Assembly: GCF_022965805.1 (NCBI RefSeq)
Contig: NC_133103.1
Span: 25,941,462 to 26,005,461 of the forward strand
Source of the DNA: Primulina eburnea
Taxonomy: Eukaryota; Streptophyta; Magnoliopsida; Lamiales; Gesneriaceae
Length of the DNA stretch: 64,000 nucleotides
Direction of reading: 5' to 3'
In this document: piece after piece, positions 10,984 through 23,758 of the stretch
Position numbering within the stretch: the first letter of the stretch is position 1
Layout of the letters: every line of letters starts with the position of its first letter
The notes under the pieces: model-generated
The model's input: the letters and a program-made list of their open reading frames with translations, nothing else
The model's database searches: none
Told to the model about the DNA's origin: nothing
Translations under genes and position numbers: made by a program

Positions 10984-13870
10984 GCTAGGTACTTCCTCAG
11001 CATTGAGACAAGGAACACATTGTGTACCCCGGTCAAATTTGGCGGAAGGGCAACACGATAAGCTAGTGTCCCAACTCAGTCAAGAATCTCGAAGGTCTAA
11101 TAAACCTCGGACTAAGTTTGCCTCTCTTCCAAAATCTCATAACACCCTTCATGGGTGCTATCTTTACAAAAACATGATCACCTGTGGCAAACTCGAGATC
11201 TTTCCTTTTATTATCAGCATAACTCTTGTGGCGACTTTGGGAGGTCTTCATCTTGTCTCGGATCCTGACCACCACATCTGCAGTCTGCTGAACTATCTCG
11301 GGAACAAGTTCTGCTCTTTCACCGACTTCATCCCAATGAATCGGCGATCTGCACTTCCTACAATACAATGCCTCGTAGGGAGCCATACAAATGGATGATT
11401 GAAATTTTTTGTTGTATGTAAACTCCACTAGAGGCAGCTTAGATTCCCATGTCCCATGGAAATCAATCATACAGGCTCGCAATAAATCCTCCAAAATCTG
11501 AATCACTCGCTCAGACTAGTCATCTGTCTGCGGGTGAAAAGCTGTACTGAATAGCAATTTCGTCCCCATGGTTGCATGTAAGCTCTTCCAAAAGGATGAT
11601 GTAAAGCTCGGGTCCCGGTCGGACACAATAGAAACTGGGATCCCGTGCAATCGAACGATCTCCCTGATATAAACTCCTCATACTGCGTCATGGAGAAATC
11701 CGTCTTCACTGGCAGGAAATGCGCTGTCTTGGTGAGTCGGTCCACTATGACCCAAATAGCATTAAATTCTATGACTGACCTCGATAAACCAACTATAAAG
11801 TCCATGGTGATATTCTCCCATTTCCACTCTGGGATGGGGAGTGGCTTAAGCATTCCTGCTGGCCTCTGGTGTTCTGCCTTCACCTGCTGACAAGTGAGGC
11901 ATTCAGACACAAATCTATGGATGTCTCGTTTCATCCCTGGCCACCAATAAAAAACATGCAAGTATTTGTACATCTTAGTACCTCCTTGGTGGATTGAATA
12001 CGGAGATGCATGTTCCTCTGTCAGAATATCTTCTCTGATCGAATCAACACTAGTCACCCACATTCTACCTCTGCATCTCACCATACTATCTGACACCATG
12101 TAGAGTACACTGCCCTTGGCTTCATCCTTCAGCCTCCAGTTCTGCAACTGCTCGTCTGAAGGCTGGCCCGCACGAATACAGTCTAGCAAGGAAGATTGGA
12201 CTGTCAAATTAGACAGCCTCGAAGCTCTGCCCTTGCGATAAACTTCTAACTCTAACCTCTTAATCTCTGACTGAAGGGGTCTCTGCACTGACAACTGTGC
12301 TACAACGGCGACTTTTCTGCTCAAAGCGTCTGCGACAACATTAGCTTTCCCCGGGTGGTAGTTAATTTTGCATTCGTAGTCTTTCACTAACTCCAACCAC
12401 CGTCTCTGTCTCATATTCAGTTCTTTCTGCGTGAAAAAATACTTGAGACTCTTGTGATCAGTGAATATCTGACACTTTTCGCCATACAAGTAGTGTCTCC
12501 AAATCTTCAACACAAAGACAACAACGGCTAATTCCAGATCATGAGTCGGGTAGTTCTTCACATGATCCTTCAACTGTCTGAAAGCATAATCTATTACCTG
12601 ACCCTGCTGCATCAACACTGCGCCTAAACCGAGCTTAGATGCATAATTGTATAACAAAAATCTCCTTGCCCTGATGGCATGGCTAACACTGGCGATGAAA
12701 TAAGAGCTTGCTTCAAAGTATCGAAGCTCTTCTGACATTCATAACTCCAAACGAATTTAGCATTCTTCTTGGTCAATGAAGTAAGTGGCACTTCTATTGA
12801 AGAAAACCCCTGAATAAACTTACGGTAGTAACCGGTTAAAGCAAGAAAATAGTAGATTTTTTATGCATTCTCCGGCTCAACCCATTCCTTAACGGCTGTT
12901 ACATTTGCTGGATCCACCTCAATGCCACTGCTAGAAATTATATGACCCAAAAATGCTACCTTCTCCAACCAACATTCACACTTACTGAACTTCGCAAATA
13001 ACTAGCGACTCTGCAAGCTCTGTAGAACTGTCCTCAAGTGTTGACTGTGCTCCTCTCGGCTTTTAGAGTATATAAGAATGTCGTCAATGACCACTATGAC
13101 GAACTGGTCTAAGTAGGGCTGGAATACTCGGTTCATGAGGTCCATGAAAATTGCTGGAGCATTCGTCAGTCCAAACGGCATCACAAAGAACTCGTAATGA
13201 CCATATCTGGTTCTGAAGGCTGTCTTGTGAATATCTGAGTCTTTCACTTTCAGCTGATGATATCCTGATCGAAGATCTATCTTCGAGAACACTGTAGCTC
13301 CCTGTAACTGATCGAACAAGTCCTCGATCCTAGGTAATGGGTATTTATTCTTGATCGTTACCTTGTTCAATTCTTGGTAATCGATACACAGCCTCATGCT
13401 CCCATCTTTATTTTTCACAAAGAGCACTACTGCGCTCCACGGTGAGAAACTAGGGCGAATGAATTCCTTTTCCAGAAGCTCTTGTATCTGCTGCTTGAGC
13501 TCTAACATCTCAGCTGGAGCCAATCGGTATAGTGCCTTGGAGATTGGCACTGTGCCTGGCATGAGATCAATCGCACTCAACCTCTCTCTCTGGTAGAAGA
13601 CCTGTGTCATCATCAAGAAAGACATCTGGGAAGTCTCTGACTACTGGCACGTCTGATACTGACGGAATGGTTACGTTAGGTGCAAAAATAATTCTAGCCA
13701 AGAAGGCCTGACAATCCTTGTGCATAAGTCTTCGCGCCTGCATGCAAGAGAACATGCGCGGGAAACTTCTCCACCTAGCTGGCTCGAAGAGAAACTGTTC
13801 CATGCCTAACGGCCTAACCAATACTGACCTTTCTGAAAATCAATCAGAATTCTGTTCTTCGTCAGTCAGT
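10984..13870 (-). pseudogene. pol: Gypsy A pol: RT, RNase H, integrase (left arm)
   Basis: Minus-strand polyprotein remnants in order. The reverse transcriptase (about 13,625-13,000) has the [16 protein letters not shown] motif and the [10 protein letters not shown] catalytic box. The RNase H (about 12,740-12,300) has [11 protein letters not shown] and [16 protein letters not shown]. The integrase has a zinc finger (HASPYSIH...CLTC), a core beginning MDFIVGL, and ITLATVGTKL-like decay after 11,700. A stop follows LQSLQSR and several frameshifts split the frame. It ends at the Cassandra insertion; the last codons (SMLRKYLAN) continue as PSHIL at 1,316. Confidence 0.88.
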
Positions 13871-15288
13871 CCATACCCAAGTTAATATCGAATTCCGACA
13901 TTGGCAACACAGTCAAATCTGCATAATCTAGGTGGCCATGTAGCTCGAGATCGATGTCTCTGACCACGCTAGTAGCTGATCATTCTTCCCCTGATGGGAC
14001 TGTCACTGAATAGCTCACTTCGAGTCCAATAGACTTGATGTCCAGGTGACTAGCGAATGTCTCTAAAATGAACGAGTGGGTGGCTCCTGCGTCTATCAGG
14101 CATTCGTGGCTAATCTCTTGATGAAAATATTTCCTGAGAGACGTTAGCACCAGGCAACTTATATCCCAAATTTCGAATAGTAGTCTTATGCAACAAAAGA
14201 CACCAAAAATTCCATCTAGATCCTAATAATCCCAGTTCAAATAAACATGCAAGGCGAAAATTTAATACTGTACGGAATTAAATAAGTTACCCATCAACAG
14301 GGTAGTGTCTGGGTTCGCCTCCTGTGAATGCATGGCGAACACTCTGTCCTTTGTTGGCTGCCTCCACTGCGGAAACTCCTTTAACATGTGGTCACTGGCT
14401 CCGCATTTGAAACACTTGCCTGACTCATACAAACATTGTCCTGGGTGCTGGCGATTGCACTTCGGGCACACCGGGTACCCTCCCGGCCTCTGAGGAGCTT
14501 TATACTGTGGCATAGGACCATTGCCCTTTGGTGGTCCCTGATAAGGCCTCTTCCCTGGTTGCCACTGGAACGGCCTATTAAACTGAGATGGCTGATGCAG
14601 CTGCTGCTGTGGAGCCTGATAGGGCCTCTTGCCCTGCCTATCAGCTTCAATATCCCTCTGATATAGCTCTGCCGCCAAAGCTCTTGACACGGCAATCGTG
14701 TAGGTAGTATGACCAGCAACTCGGATGTCATGGCGCAAGACCGGTCGCAATCCATCCATAAAATGCCTCAAGTTACTCTGAGCATCATTTGACGATCGGG
14801 GGCACAAAGTGACACCCCCTCTCAAACTTCCTGCAAACTCTGCAACACTACTGTCTCCCTGTCGCAGGGTCATAAATTCTTTGGTCAGTCTGGATCGTAC
14901 TTCATCAGTGAAGTACTTGGAGTAGAATATCTCTTTAAAGCCATCCCAAGAGAGGGTCTGTAAGTTCGCTGCCACTGACACGCTCTCCCACCACAGTCTG
15001 GCGTCCCCAGTCAATAGAAATGTGGCACATCTTACCCTATCTGCATCTTGCAACTCCATGAAGGCAAAAATCAGCACGATGGATTTAATCAATCCCTAAG
15101 CTAACATCGGGTCAATGGTCCCCGAAAACTCCTTTGGGTTCATCCTCCTGAACCTCTCATACACTGCTTCCGGTCCGGCCTCGCCCCTGTATTCATTGCT
15201 GCATGGTTGCCTGCAAACTGTGCGAAGAACTGAGTCATGCCTCCAAGCATCTGTGCCTGCATATCTATTGGTGGAAGTGGGGGATTGG
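13871..15288 (-). pseudogene. gag: Gypsy A gag and protease (left arm)
   Basis: The minus-strand gag (15,288-14,262) contains the Retrotrans_gag-like block (GDARLWWE, YFTDEVRSRLTKEFMTLRQGD), a Gln/Pro-rich linker, and CCHC knuckles ending HMLKEFP, where the last Cys is Phe (also Phe in the right arm, but Cys in element E). The protease near 14,090-13,870 reads LIDAGATHSFI, keeping the catalytic Asp; the right arm reads LIESG. The gag N-terminus is missing because B inserted at 15,289-15,293. Confidence 0.85.
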
Positions 15289-15293
15289 CCCTC

Positions 15294-16195
15294 TGTAACA
15301 CTCGTGACTAAAATGCATAATTAGTGCGGAAGCTTTAAAATATAATTTAAAGAAAATGTGTAATTTTAAGAATTTGGGCAGCATCTCCCCGTAAATAGGG
15401 CATGACACCTGTCTCAAACAACACATAAAACACATGCAAAAGATTTTCATATTCTTCAGATACCATTAATTAAAGTATCTACACATCTTGCCAAAACCAA
15501 AGCGCAAAACAACATTTTCAATGTTTTCAAATAGCCAAAAGCTTGACATAACAAAAATAATATCCATCGAAATCTCCAAAGTTTGGCATATTCCTTTCTC
15601 TCGCTTCGACAACTCAAGGATGATCAGTCTTTATTACATGTGCCTGCATCACATGAACATATCTGGAATGAGTATAAAACTCAGCAAATGGAATCAATAC
15701 TAACAAGGTAAATATATATTATTTTATTGCAAAACATAAAATGGGTAGCCTCAATTTCATTTTCTTGAAAACATTATCCATCTCATTTCATAAACGTCGA
15801 ATCACCATTAATATCATCCGTCAAGAATCATAATACAACAATACATAGGGATGATATTCATTTCATTGATCAACTGAAGAATTGATAGTTCTTATAAGAT
15901 AGTTCATTCATTGCTAACCCTCTTCGTAAAAACAAATCTTATAGGAGGGACACGTACCTCTGCATAAAATGCATCTTATAAGAGAGCACATGTTTTCATC
16001 GTTAATTGGCCAGTTACATTACGGATTTAGAATTGCCAGAGGCAACACCGCTACTATCACTATCAATCCAATCATTCAATCATATAAAACTTCATTCAAG
16101 CATTTTATCAAACACATTAGAGGCATATTGAAAAGTTTAACTCCTTTCATTCAAAATGCATATAATTTCACTACCATATATACATATTTACATAA

Positions 16196-16263
<68 letters not shown>

Positions 16264-17474
16264 TGAATGGAATTTGAAAGGAGTTATCATAAAATCATCA
16301 AAACACATACATATAGGATCATGTCATGCATTGAAGAAATGATTCCACTTACAACACTTGGAGCACTTGGTTTCATAAACCTTGATGGTGATCCTACAAT
16401 AATAAACCCAATAACTATCCATTAACACCAAAATAACAACATTAGATGACCATTTAATCCAATACATCAATCACAACCCTCATGCCCTAGCTCCACCATC
16501 TACAATAACTCAAGAACAAGAATAAAAACAACTTACCTTTGTCCCTTTCACTAAAAAGATGAAGTTCCAACTCCGGATTGAAGATTTATTGCTTGATTGA
16601 AAGAAAGGATAAGAAGATAATGAAGAACCCTAGCTTGGAATCGTTGGAGAAGAGAAAGAAAAGAAGAGAAATGAGGAAAAGTTGTGTCTCAACCGATTTT
16701 ATACCTTAATTCACCCAAAACACGCTTTTCCACTGAACAGGGCGTTGGGGCGGTCAAGTTTTACCGCCCTAGCGCGGAACTTACTGTCGAAACCCAAAAT
16801 TTCAGTGCCAGGGGCGCTGGGGCGCTCAAAATTTACCGCCCTAGCGCGGCACCTGCTGTCCTGGCGTGCGCTCTGCGTACAGCCTCGTCAAAGATCGCTT
16901 CCGAAACGCCTCTTCCCGTCATAATTTGAAAAATGGTAAAAAGGAAAATTGTAGTTCTATGTTTTGGCTTGCATCTCCAATTAGCCTCATGTCATTTGAA
17001 GGTCTGAGCAAATAGTTATGCTCAATATCCCAACATGAGTCACTAGAGGAACGATGATACACACGACACATTTCGAGGCGCTTTTGGCTAATCTTCCACA
17101 ATGATTTGGACAAAACTCAAAATAAGAAAGTTATAGCCTTGTGTCTTATCTTTCTAATGAAAGTAGTCTCACATCATTTAGATCAATATATAAAACATTA
17201 TGCTAAAAACCACAACTACTGCCACAGTTTCATACCGTTTTAGCACTTCCATTACTTATTTGACTAAGGATCAACTTTCTATTCTACCCATCCATTCTCG
17301 GTTTCATTCTAAATCATTCAATACCATTCATATCATATCTTAAAACCATAAATCATCACCATTACATAACATATCCCCAAACGATTATCATAATAAACCA
17401 TAAAAGGAATAATGGCCATACTTAATCATAATCATTACCTTACATCATATGCATACGAATGTCTGGGCGTTACA
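15294..17474 (-). repeat. Gypsy B 3' LTR (left arm)
   Basis: 2,181-bp minus-strand LTR with short inverted termini TGTAAC...GTTACA, next to CCCTC (15,289-15,293), which is the complement of the GAGGG target duplication. It carries a TATA box (minus-strand TATAAAA at about 16,700-16,706), a GC-rich repeat (16,735-16,915) and a TA tract (16,197-16,261). It pairs with 41,653-43,811. Confidence 0.92.
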
Positions 17475-20279
17475 ATTCTCCCCTCCTTAATAAATTTCGT
17501 CCTCTAAATTGCCATTAATGTGCAAATAACTCTGGATATCGCTGCTTCATTTTCTCCTCTGGTTCCCACATTGCTTCTTCAACCAACTGATTATGCCAAA
17601 GAACCTTGATAATGCTGATCTCTTTATTTCTTAGTACTTTAACCTTGCGATCTAAAATCTGGATTGGTAATTCTTGATAAGTCAAGTTCGGCATCAGATC
17701 CAACGCTTCATGTCTGAGAATATGGTAAGGGTTCGAGATATACTTCCAGAGCATTGAGACGTGAAATACAATGTGGACTCTATCCAAGTCTGGCGGTAAG
17801 GATAGACGATATGCTCTTTCTCCGATCCTGTCTAGAATTTCAAATGAGCCGATAAATCTTGGGCTTAGCTTTCCTTTCCTGCCAAATCTCATAATTCCTT
17901 TGAGAGGAGCAATTTTGATAAAAACATGATCTCCAACTTCAAAATCCAAAGGCCTTCTTCGGTAATCGGCATAACTTTTATGTCTGGTTTCGGTCATCTT
18001 CATTCTATCCTGGATTAAAGTAATCACATCAGCTGTCTGTTGGACCAATTCTGGTCCTAACATCTTTCTTTCACCGGCTTCATCCCAATTCAACGGTGAC
18101 CTAAATTTTCTGCCATACAATGCCTCGTATGGTGCCATGCCAATCGTCGCCTGATAGTTATTGTTATATGTAAATTCTTCAAGTGGCAATTTAGAATCCC
18201 AGTTAACAGGAAAATCAATCGTGCAGGCTAGTAGCATATCTTCAGGAATCTGAATCACCCTCTCTGACTGTCCGTTACTCTGAGGATGATAAGCTGTGCT
18301 AAAAGCCAACCTGGTGCCCAAGGCTCTGTGCAAGCTCTTCCAGAATTCAGAAGTAAACCTTGGGTCACGATCAGATACAATTGACAGAGGAATACCATGA
18401 AGTCTCACAATCTCAGCTACATAGAATTCAACATACTGGTTCATTGTAAACGTTGTCTTTATCGGAAGAAAATGAGCAGACTTGTTTAACCTATCAACAA
18501 TCACCCAAATGGAGTTGTAACCTTTTGGTGTTCTTGGAAGTCCCATTAAGAAGTCCATAGTGATGTGCTCCCACTTCCACTGAGGTATTGGGAGGGATTG
18601 CAAAGTTCCAACAGGTCTTTGATGCTCAATCTTTACATGCTAACATGTTAGACATTCAGATATAAACTTTGCGATATCACTTTTCATACCTGGCAACCAG
18701 TATAGACGTCGGAGATCCTGATACATCTTGGTGCTACCTGGATGTATCGAGTATGGCGCGGTATGAGCTTCTGTCAAAACATCACGTCGAATATCATCAC
18801 CACTGGGAACACATATCCGACCTCTAAATGTTAACAAATCATCAGTGTTCATCACAAACTCTGTATTTCCTTTCTCATCGGATTTCGATCGCAATTTCAT
18901 CAACTAATTGTCATTAGGTTGCTCCCGTCGTATCCTATCTGTCAACGTAGGTCGAATAACGAAAGCTGAAAGTCTAGCTATGGTCCCTTGCTCTACTATA
19001 GCAATCTCGCTTCTCTGAAGATCCAATAACAACTGCTCCTGAACCAATGAACTCAAAGAAAAAACTGACTTACGGCTCAAAGCATCTGCAACCACGTTTG
19101 CTTTACCTGGGTGGTAGCTAATTGTCACATCATAATCTTTAACAAGTTTTAACCACCTCCTCTGCCGCATATTAAGTTCCTTCTGTGAGAATAGATATTT
19201 CAAGCTCTTCTGGTCTGTGAAAACTTAACATTTCTCGCCATACAGATAATGCCTCCATATTTTCAATGCTAAGACCACTGCAGCCAACTCAAGATCGTGG
19301 GTGGGATATTTCTTCTCGTAATCCTTCAACTGACGAGAAGCCTAAGCGATTACTTTCCGACGCTGCATCAGTACAGATCCAAGTCCCATCTTTGACGCAT
19401 CAGTGTATACAATAAAATCTTCAGTACCACACGGAAGTGCTAGGATAGGGGCTGATGTCAACTTGTCTTTCAACACTTGAAATCCGTATTGGCACTCGTT
19501 TTTCCACTCAAACTTCACCGCTTTCCTCGTCAGATTGGTTAAGGGCAGGGCTGTTTTGGAGAAATTGGCAATAAAACGTCGATAATAACCTGCCAAACCA
19601 AGAAAACTACGCACCTCGGAGACTGTCGTCGGAATAGGCCATTGCATAATCGCTTCAATCTTCATAAGATCCATTGCAGTAACTTCTCTCGAAACGATAT
19701 GGCCTAGAATGATACTTGCTCTAACCAGAATTCACACTTTTTCAACTTTGCGTATAATTGTTTTTCCCTCAATAACTGCAATACAGTTATGAGATGCTCG
19801 GCATGAAGTTCCCGAGTCTTGGAATAAATCAGGATATCGTCAATGAAAACGATAACAAAGCTATCTAGATATGGCTTGAAGACCCGATTCATTAGATCCA
19901 TGAATACCGACGGAGCGTATGTCAACCCGAATGACATGACTAGGAATTCATAATGGTCGTACCTGGTTCTGAATGCAGTTTTAGGGACGTCAGATTCCCT
20001 AACTTTCAGTTGATAATAACCAGGACGCAGGTCGATCATTGAAAACACTGTCGCTCCCTGAAGTTGGTCAAAGAGGTCATCAATCCTTGGCAATGGATAT
20101 TTATTCTTGATCGTGACTTTGTTGATCTCTCTGTAATCAATGCACAACCATAATGATCCATCTTTCTTTTTGACAAATAAAACTGGAGCTCCCCAAGGAG
20201 AAGAACTCGGATGAATAAAGCCTTTGTCTAATAGATCTTGCAACTGATTCTTCAGCTCATTCATTTCAGTCGGTGCCAT
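17475..20279 (-). pseudogene. pol: Gypsy B pol: RT, RNase H, integrase, chromodomain (left arm)
   Basis: Minus strand. The RT (20,279-19,704) has [14 protein letters not shown] and [10 protein letters not shown]. The RNase H (19,674-19,080) has [11 protein letters not shown] and [16 protein letters not shown]. The integrase has a zinc finger (18,903-18,640, H..H...ECLTC) and a core (18,603-17,800) with MDF, SDRDPRF and NGQSERVIQ, the D,D,E positions. The chromodomain-like tail PIQILDRKVKVL...EEAMWEPE ends at 17,515. Three or four in-frame stops or frameshifts break an otherwise conserved protein. Unlike the right arm, the integrase zinc-finger region is complete. Confidence 0.92.
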
Positions 20280-21162
20280 TCAGTAAGGAGCTTTCGAAAT
20301 TGGAGCAGTACCTGGAACCACGTCAATCACAAACTCAACTTCACGGTCAGGTGGCAATCCAGGCACATCATCTGCAAATACATCAGGAAAATCCCAAACT
20401 ACCTCAATCTCATTCAACTTCATCTTCATCTCTGTATTCACATCTATCACAGAAGCTAAAAACCCCTGACACCCCTTTGATAACATTTCATGAGCTTTGA
20501 GACAAGTAATATTAGGAGTGCCAAGCGAAATACCTGAACTATGGAAAATCCCGTTATCATCATCTTCTGCAAATCGCATTGTTTTAGCCACGCAGTCAAT
20601 AACGGCATGATATGACGATAGCCAATCCATTCCCAAAATAACATCAAACGCCACCATGGGAATAATAATAAGATCAGCAAAATAGATTTTCTCATTTACT
20701 TCCACTGTACAACCTTTAAGAATATTGGAAGGCCATAAATCGTCTCCTGATGGCAACAAAATACTATAGTGGAGGGGTTCAAAATATGGAACAACATTCA
20801 AAGAGCGCAAGAAATTTTCTGACATAAAGAAATGCGTAGCAGCAGTAATCAATGTAATAGCGGCCTTGCCTGAAATTAAGATAGTACCTGATATAACAGA
20901 AGAATCAGGATTTGCGCCTTCTTTGGTCATTGTGAAGATTCTGCCTTGAACCCTATCCTTTCCTTTCTCACCCTTCACTGGACAACTTTTGATAACATGT
21001 CCAACACCTCCACAATGAAAGCATCGATTACTTCCAACCAAGCACTCACCTGTATGCATTTTGCCACATTTTGGACATGCAGGTCGATCATAGGTAGGTG
21101 GTGGCATAGGAGCTTTGGGTCGATGCTCCTCTTTTTCCTTGCCTCTGAACTTGCCCTTACCT
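20280..21162 (-). pseudogene. gag: Gypsy B gag C-terminus and protease, truncated at the duplication junction
   Basis: An open minus-strand frame contains zinc knuckles (CPKCGKMHTGEC and CFHCGGVGHVIKSC) and a protease region. The expected LIDTGATH motif reads LITAATH, so the catalytic Asp is missing; the right arm reads LITGATH, so the loss is shared. Later motifs (FDVILGMDWLSSYHA, VVWDFPDVFADDVPGLP) lead into RT. The frame stops at PY*MAPTEM in both arms. The gag N-terminus is absent: at 21,162 the sequence switches to RNase H of another element. Confidence 0.9.
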
Positions 21163-21170
21163 CGAAGCAT
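21155..21170. other. Inner breakpoint of the inverted duplication
   Basis: Left of about 21,162 the minus strand is B gag (GGTAAGGGCAAGTTC). Right of it the minus strand is the RNase H of element F, ending ...HFIAYASR. The intact B gag at 38,061-38,066 shows AAAGG before TAAGGG, whereas here GAGG precedes it. The bases AGG could come from either parent, so 2-3 bp of microhomology is possible. The F and B frames do not match across the join. Confidence 0.85.
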
Positions 21171-22099
21171 AAGCGATAAAATGTCCTCGCTGCATCAAAA
21201 CACAACCCATTCCTCTGTTAGAAACATCACAATAAACCACAAAATCACCAGTACCTGACGGGATAGTCAACACCGGAGCACTGATCAACCTCTTCTTCAA
21301 TTCAAGAAAACTGGACTCACACTCTTCTGACCAAACAAATGGTGCATTCTTCTGAGTCAGATGCATAATCGACTTAGCAATACTTGAGAAATCTTTAATG
21401 AATCGACAGTAATAGCCTGCTAAACCCATAAAGCTGTGTATCTCTGGCACAGATGCCGATCTCAGCCAACTGATCGCGGCTTCAACTTTTCTAGGATCGA
21501 CAAAAATCATCTCCAGATATGATGTGACCCAGAAATACAACCTGTCTCAACCAAAATTCACATTTCGAAATCTTGGCATACAGTTTCTCAGCCCTCAAAG
21601 TTCTCAATACAATTCTCAGATGTTCAGCATGATCATTAAAATTCTTTGAATAAATTAGAATATCATCGATAAAAATAATCACAAAATCATCAGGGTACTT
21701 CTTAAATACACGGTTCATCAGACCCATAAATACAGCTGGAGCATTTGTCAAACAAAACGGCATGACTATATACTCATAATGGCCATACCTGGTTCTGAAT
21801 GTTGTCTTCGATATATCAGAATCTCTGACTCTCAGCTAATGATATCTAGATCTCAAATTGATCTTGGAATAAACAAAAGAACCCTGCAACTAATCAAATA
21901 AATCATCTATACGAGGCAAAGGGTATTTATTCTTTACCGTAGTCTTGTTCAGTTGCCGGTAGTCAATGCAGAGTCTCATTGAACTGTCCTTCTTTTTGAC
22001 AAACAACACTGGAGCACCCCAAGGAGAAACACTCGGTCTGATGTACCCCTTGGCTACTAAATCTTCTAACTGCTATTTCAACTCTTTCGATTCAATCGG
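21163..22099 (-). pseudogene. pol: Gypsy F RT and RNase H, 3' part truncated
   Basis: Minus-strand RT from the [11 protein letters not shown] region, interrupted by stops, through [14 protein letters not shown] and [10 protein letters not shown] (about 21,670), then the connection domain (GLAGYYCRFI) and the start of RNase H (VVYCDVSNRGMGCVLMQRG). A frameshift near 21,520 splits two open frames. It ends abruptly at the duplication junction, so the rest of RNase H, the integrase and the 3' LTR are absent from the window. The 5' part of RT lies at 23,759-24,000, beyond solo LTR G. Confidence 0.88.
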
Positions 22100-23753
22100 T
22101 GTGGGGACCCAAACGCTAATTCATTTCTTAATCGGTTTTGTGAATAATTTGATCAATTAAGATAAACAGGGTCTAAATTGTTTTTTTAAAATACAAATGC
22201 GGAAACTTAATGTAATCAATCTGATATACATATCAAAAGTAAACGTACAAGTCCTGTACTGGATACAATAACATCAAACTAGGTTCAAATACTATATAAC
22301 AAGTGTTGAATCCTATTTTACTTCTGATCCGGATCTCCACGCTAACTTGTCATTTCTCATCCTCTTCTTAACCCTGATCCTGTCCCACTTGTTGTCATGC
22401 ACACATACAAACACGAAAACAGCCGGATAACTCCGATGAGAATATAATCCCTGTATAAACAATGAATAAATGCAATCATATAAAAATATATATAAAAGTA
22501 TAAACAGTCACCAATAACATGTATGAAGTCCGAAAACATGAATCGATATAAAATTGTAAATAAACTCGTGACTCATCATCTCAGACTCGACTCATCTCTA
22601 ATCTAGGGATCCCGATTCCTGGACATTAGCATATATATTGAATTTCAGCGATAGGAGTCGATCTACTTCTAAGCAACATCGATATAAATCAAACATCCAG
22701 CGTCTTGGCATATCCGCCACAGACTTTGCATATCCGCCAATGACTAGGCATCTCTGCCCATGACTCAATACATGCCTTTCTATAAATCAATAGACTAAGC
22801 ATATCAATCTCATTAAATTGCAAACATCAATGCAATAAAGTAAAGTATGTGGTTTTTGGGAAACTCAAGTCCAATCTGACTCAAGTCAATCTCCCGGTTA
22901 ACATTGATTTATACCTTTTATTTGGTCGGTTTGACGAAGTCGCAGTCTCGAATTCGAATCTGCCAATATCAATCTGAAATGACATTTCCAATAGGCACAA
23001 TATCAATATACAATCTCAATCAATCCTGGATTTAATCAGAATTCAATCTAATTCTGTTTCAACGGCATAACGACACAATATCAATATACCTAGCAATACA
23101 ATATCAATCAGATATCAATCCCAACATCTCATAATCGATAATAACACAATTATGATATCAAATCTCAATCAAATCCATTAGAAAATCATAACAATTTCAT
23201 ACGATATCTATTATTCAATCCGGTTTCGATTATACGATGTCTACTATTTCAAGAACACCATATATGAATCATATACGATTACTTCAATATCATATTTTCA
23301 AATCATATCAAAACATACGAAAACTTACGTCTGAAGCTATCCTCGATTTTCTTGACACTGATTATGAAGGAATGAATTTGTAACCTTTAATATTCATGCC
23401 AAGGACCAAGTTCCTTCATCATGGTGCAGCACGTCTTGCGCATATGCGCGACCCTCCTCGGCGCGTAATCTCACGGCAACTCACGCATATGCACGCCCTC
23501 ACCCGGCACATATGCGCGAGGTTCTCTGCCAATCTCGCGCATATGCGCGGGTCCTGTTGCGCATATGCTCGAGGTTCTCTGCCTACCTCGCGCATATGCG
23601 CCTGGCTGGGTCGCGCATATGCGCGAGGGCTCATACTCGCACATATTTCCAATCTTTTTTCCGGCTTTTCCGGTCCAATCCAATTCGTCTATAATCACAT
23701 CAATTACCAACAAATCATTTCAGATTACAATAATAAAAATCTCGGGTATAACA
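22100..23753 (-). repeat. Solo LTR G (C/F family) in F RT
   Basis: 1,654-bp minus-strand LTR, TGTTATACCCGAG...GGGTCCCCACA, flanked on both sides by ATCGG (22,095-22,099 and 23,754-23,758). It has no internal region, so it is a solo LTR left by LTR-LTR recombination. RT codons join across it after removing one ATCGG. It carries a palindrome array of the same type as C. Confidence 0.93.
23435..23635. repeat. GCGCATATGCGC palindrome array (solo LTR G)
   Basis: About eight CATATG-centred palindromes in 200 bp, spacer GAGGTTCTCTGCC. The spacer text differs from C's while the palindrome is preserved, so the palindrome is the conserved unit. Confidence 0.9.
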
Positions 23754-23758
23754 ATCGG

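Larger units (their letters stand above)
1..21162. repeat. Left arm of a ~21-kb inverted duplication
   Basis: Read as reverse complement, this stretch matches 38,063-58,788 in the same order: copia LTR, A LTR, A pol end, Cassandra, C with TRIM, Cassandra, A pol and gag, B LTR, B pol to mid-gag. Base 1 pairs with 58,788, so the arm may continue outside the window. In the first 230 bases I count 4 substitutions between arms. The left arm is about 430 bp longer, partly because the right arm lost about 305 bp in C's 3' LTR and about 100 bp in B integrase. The inner end is a sharp breakpoint at 21,160-21,162. Confidence 0.95.

Noticed and set aside
23435..23635. CRISPR-like array
   Set aside because: Repeats are short palindromes with irregular, related spacers in a plant LTR; there is no cas context.
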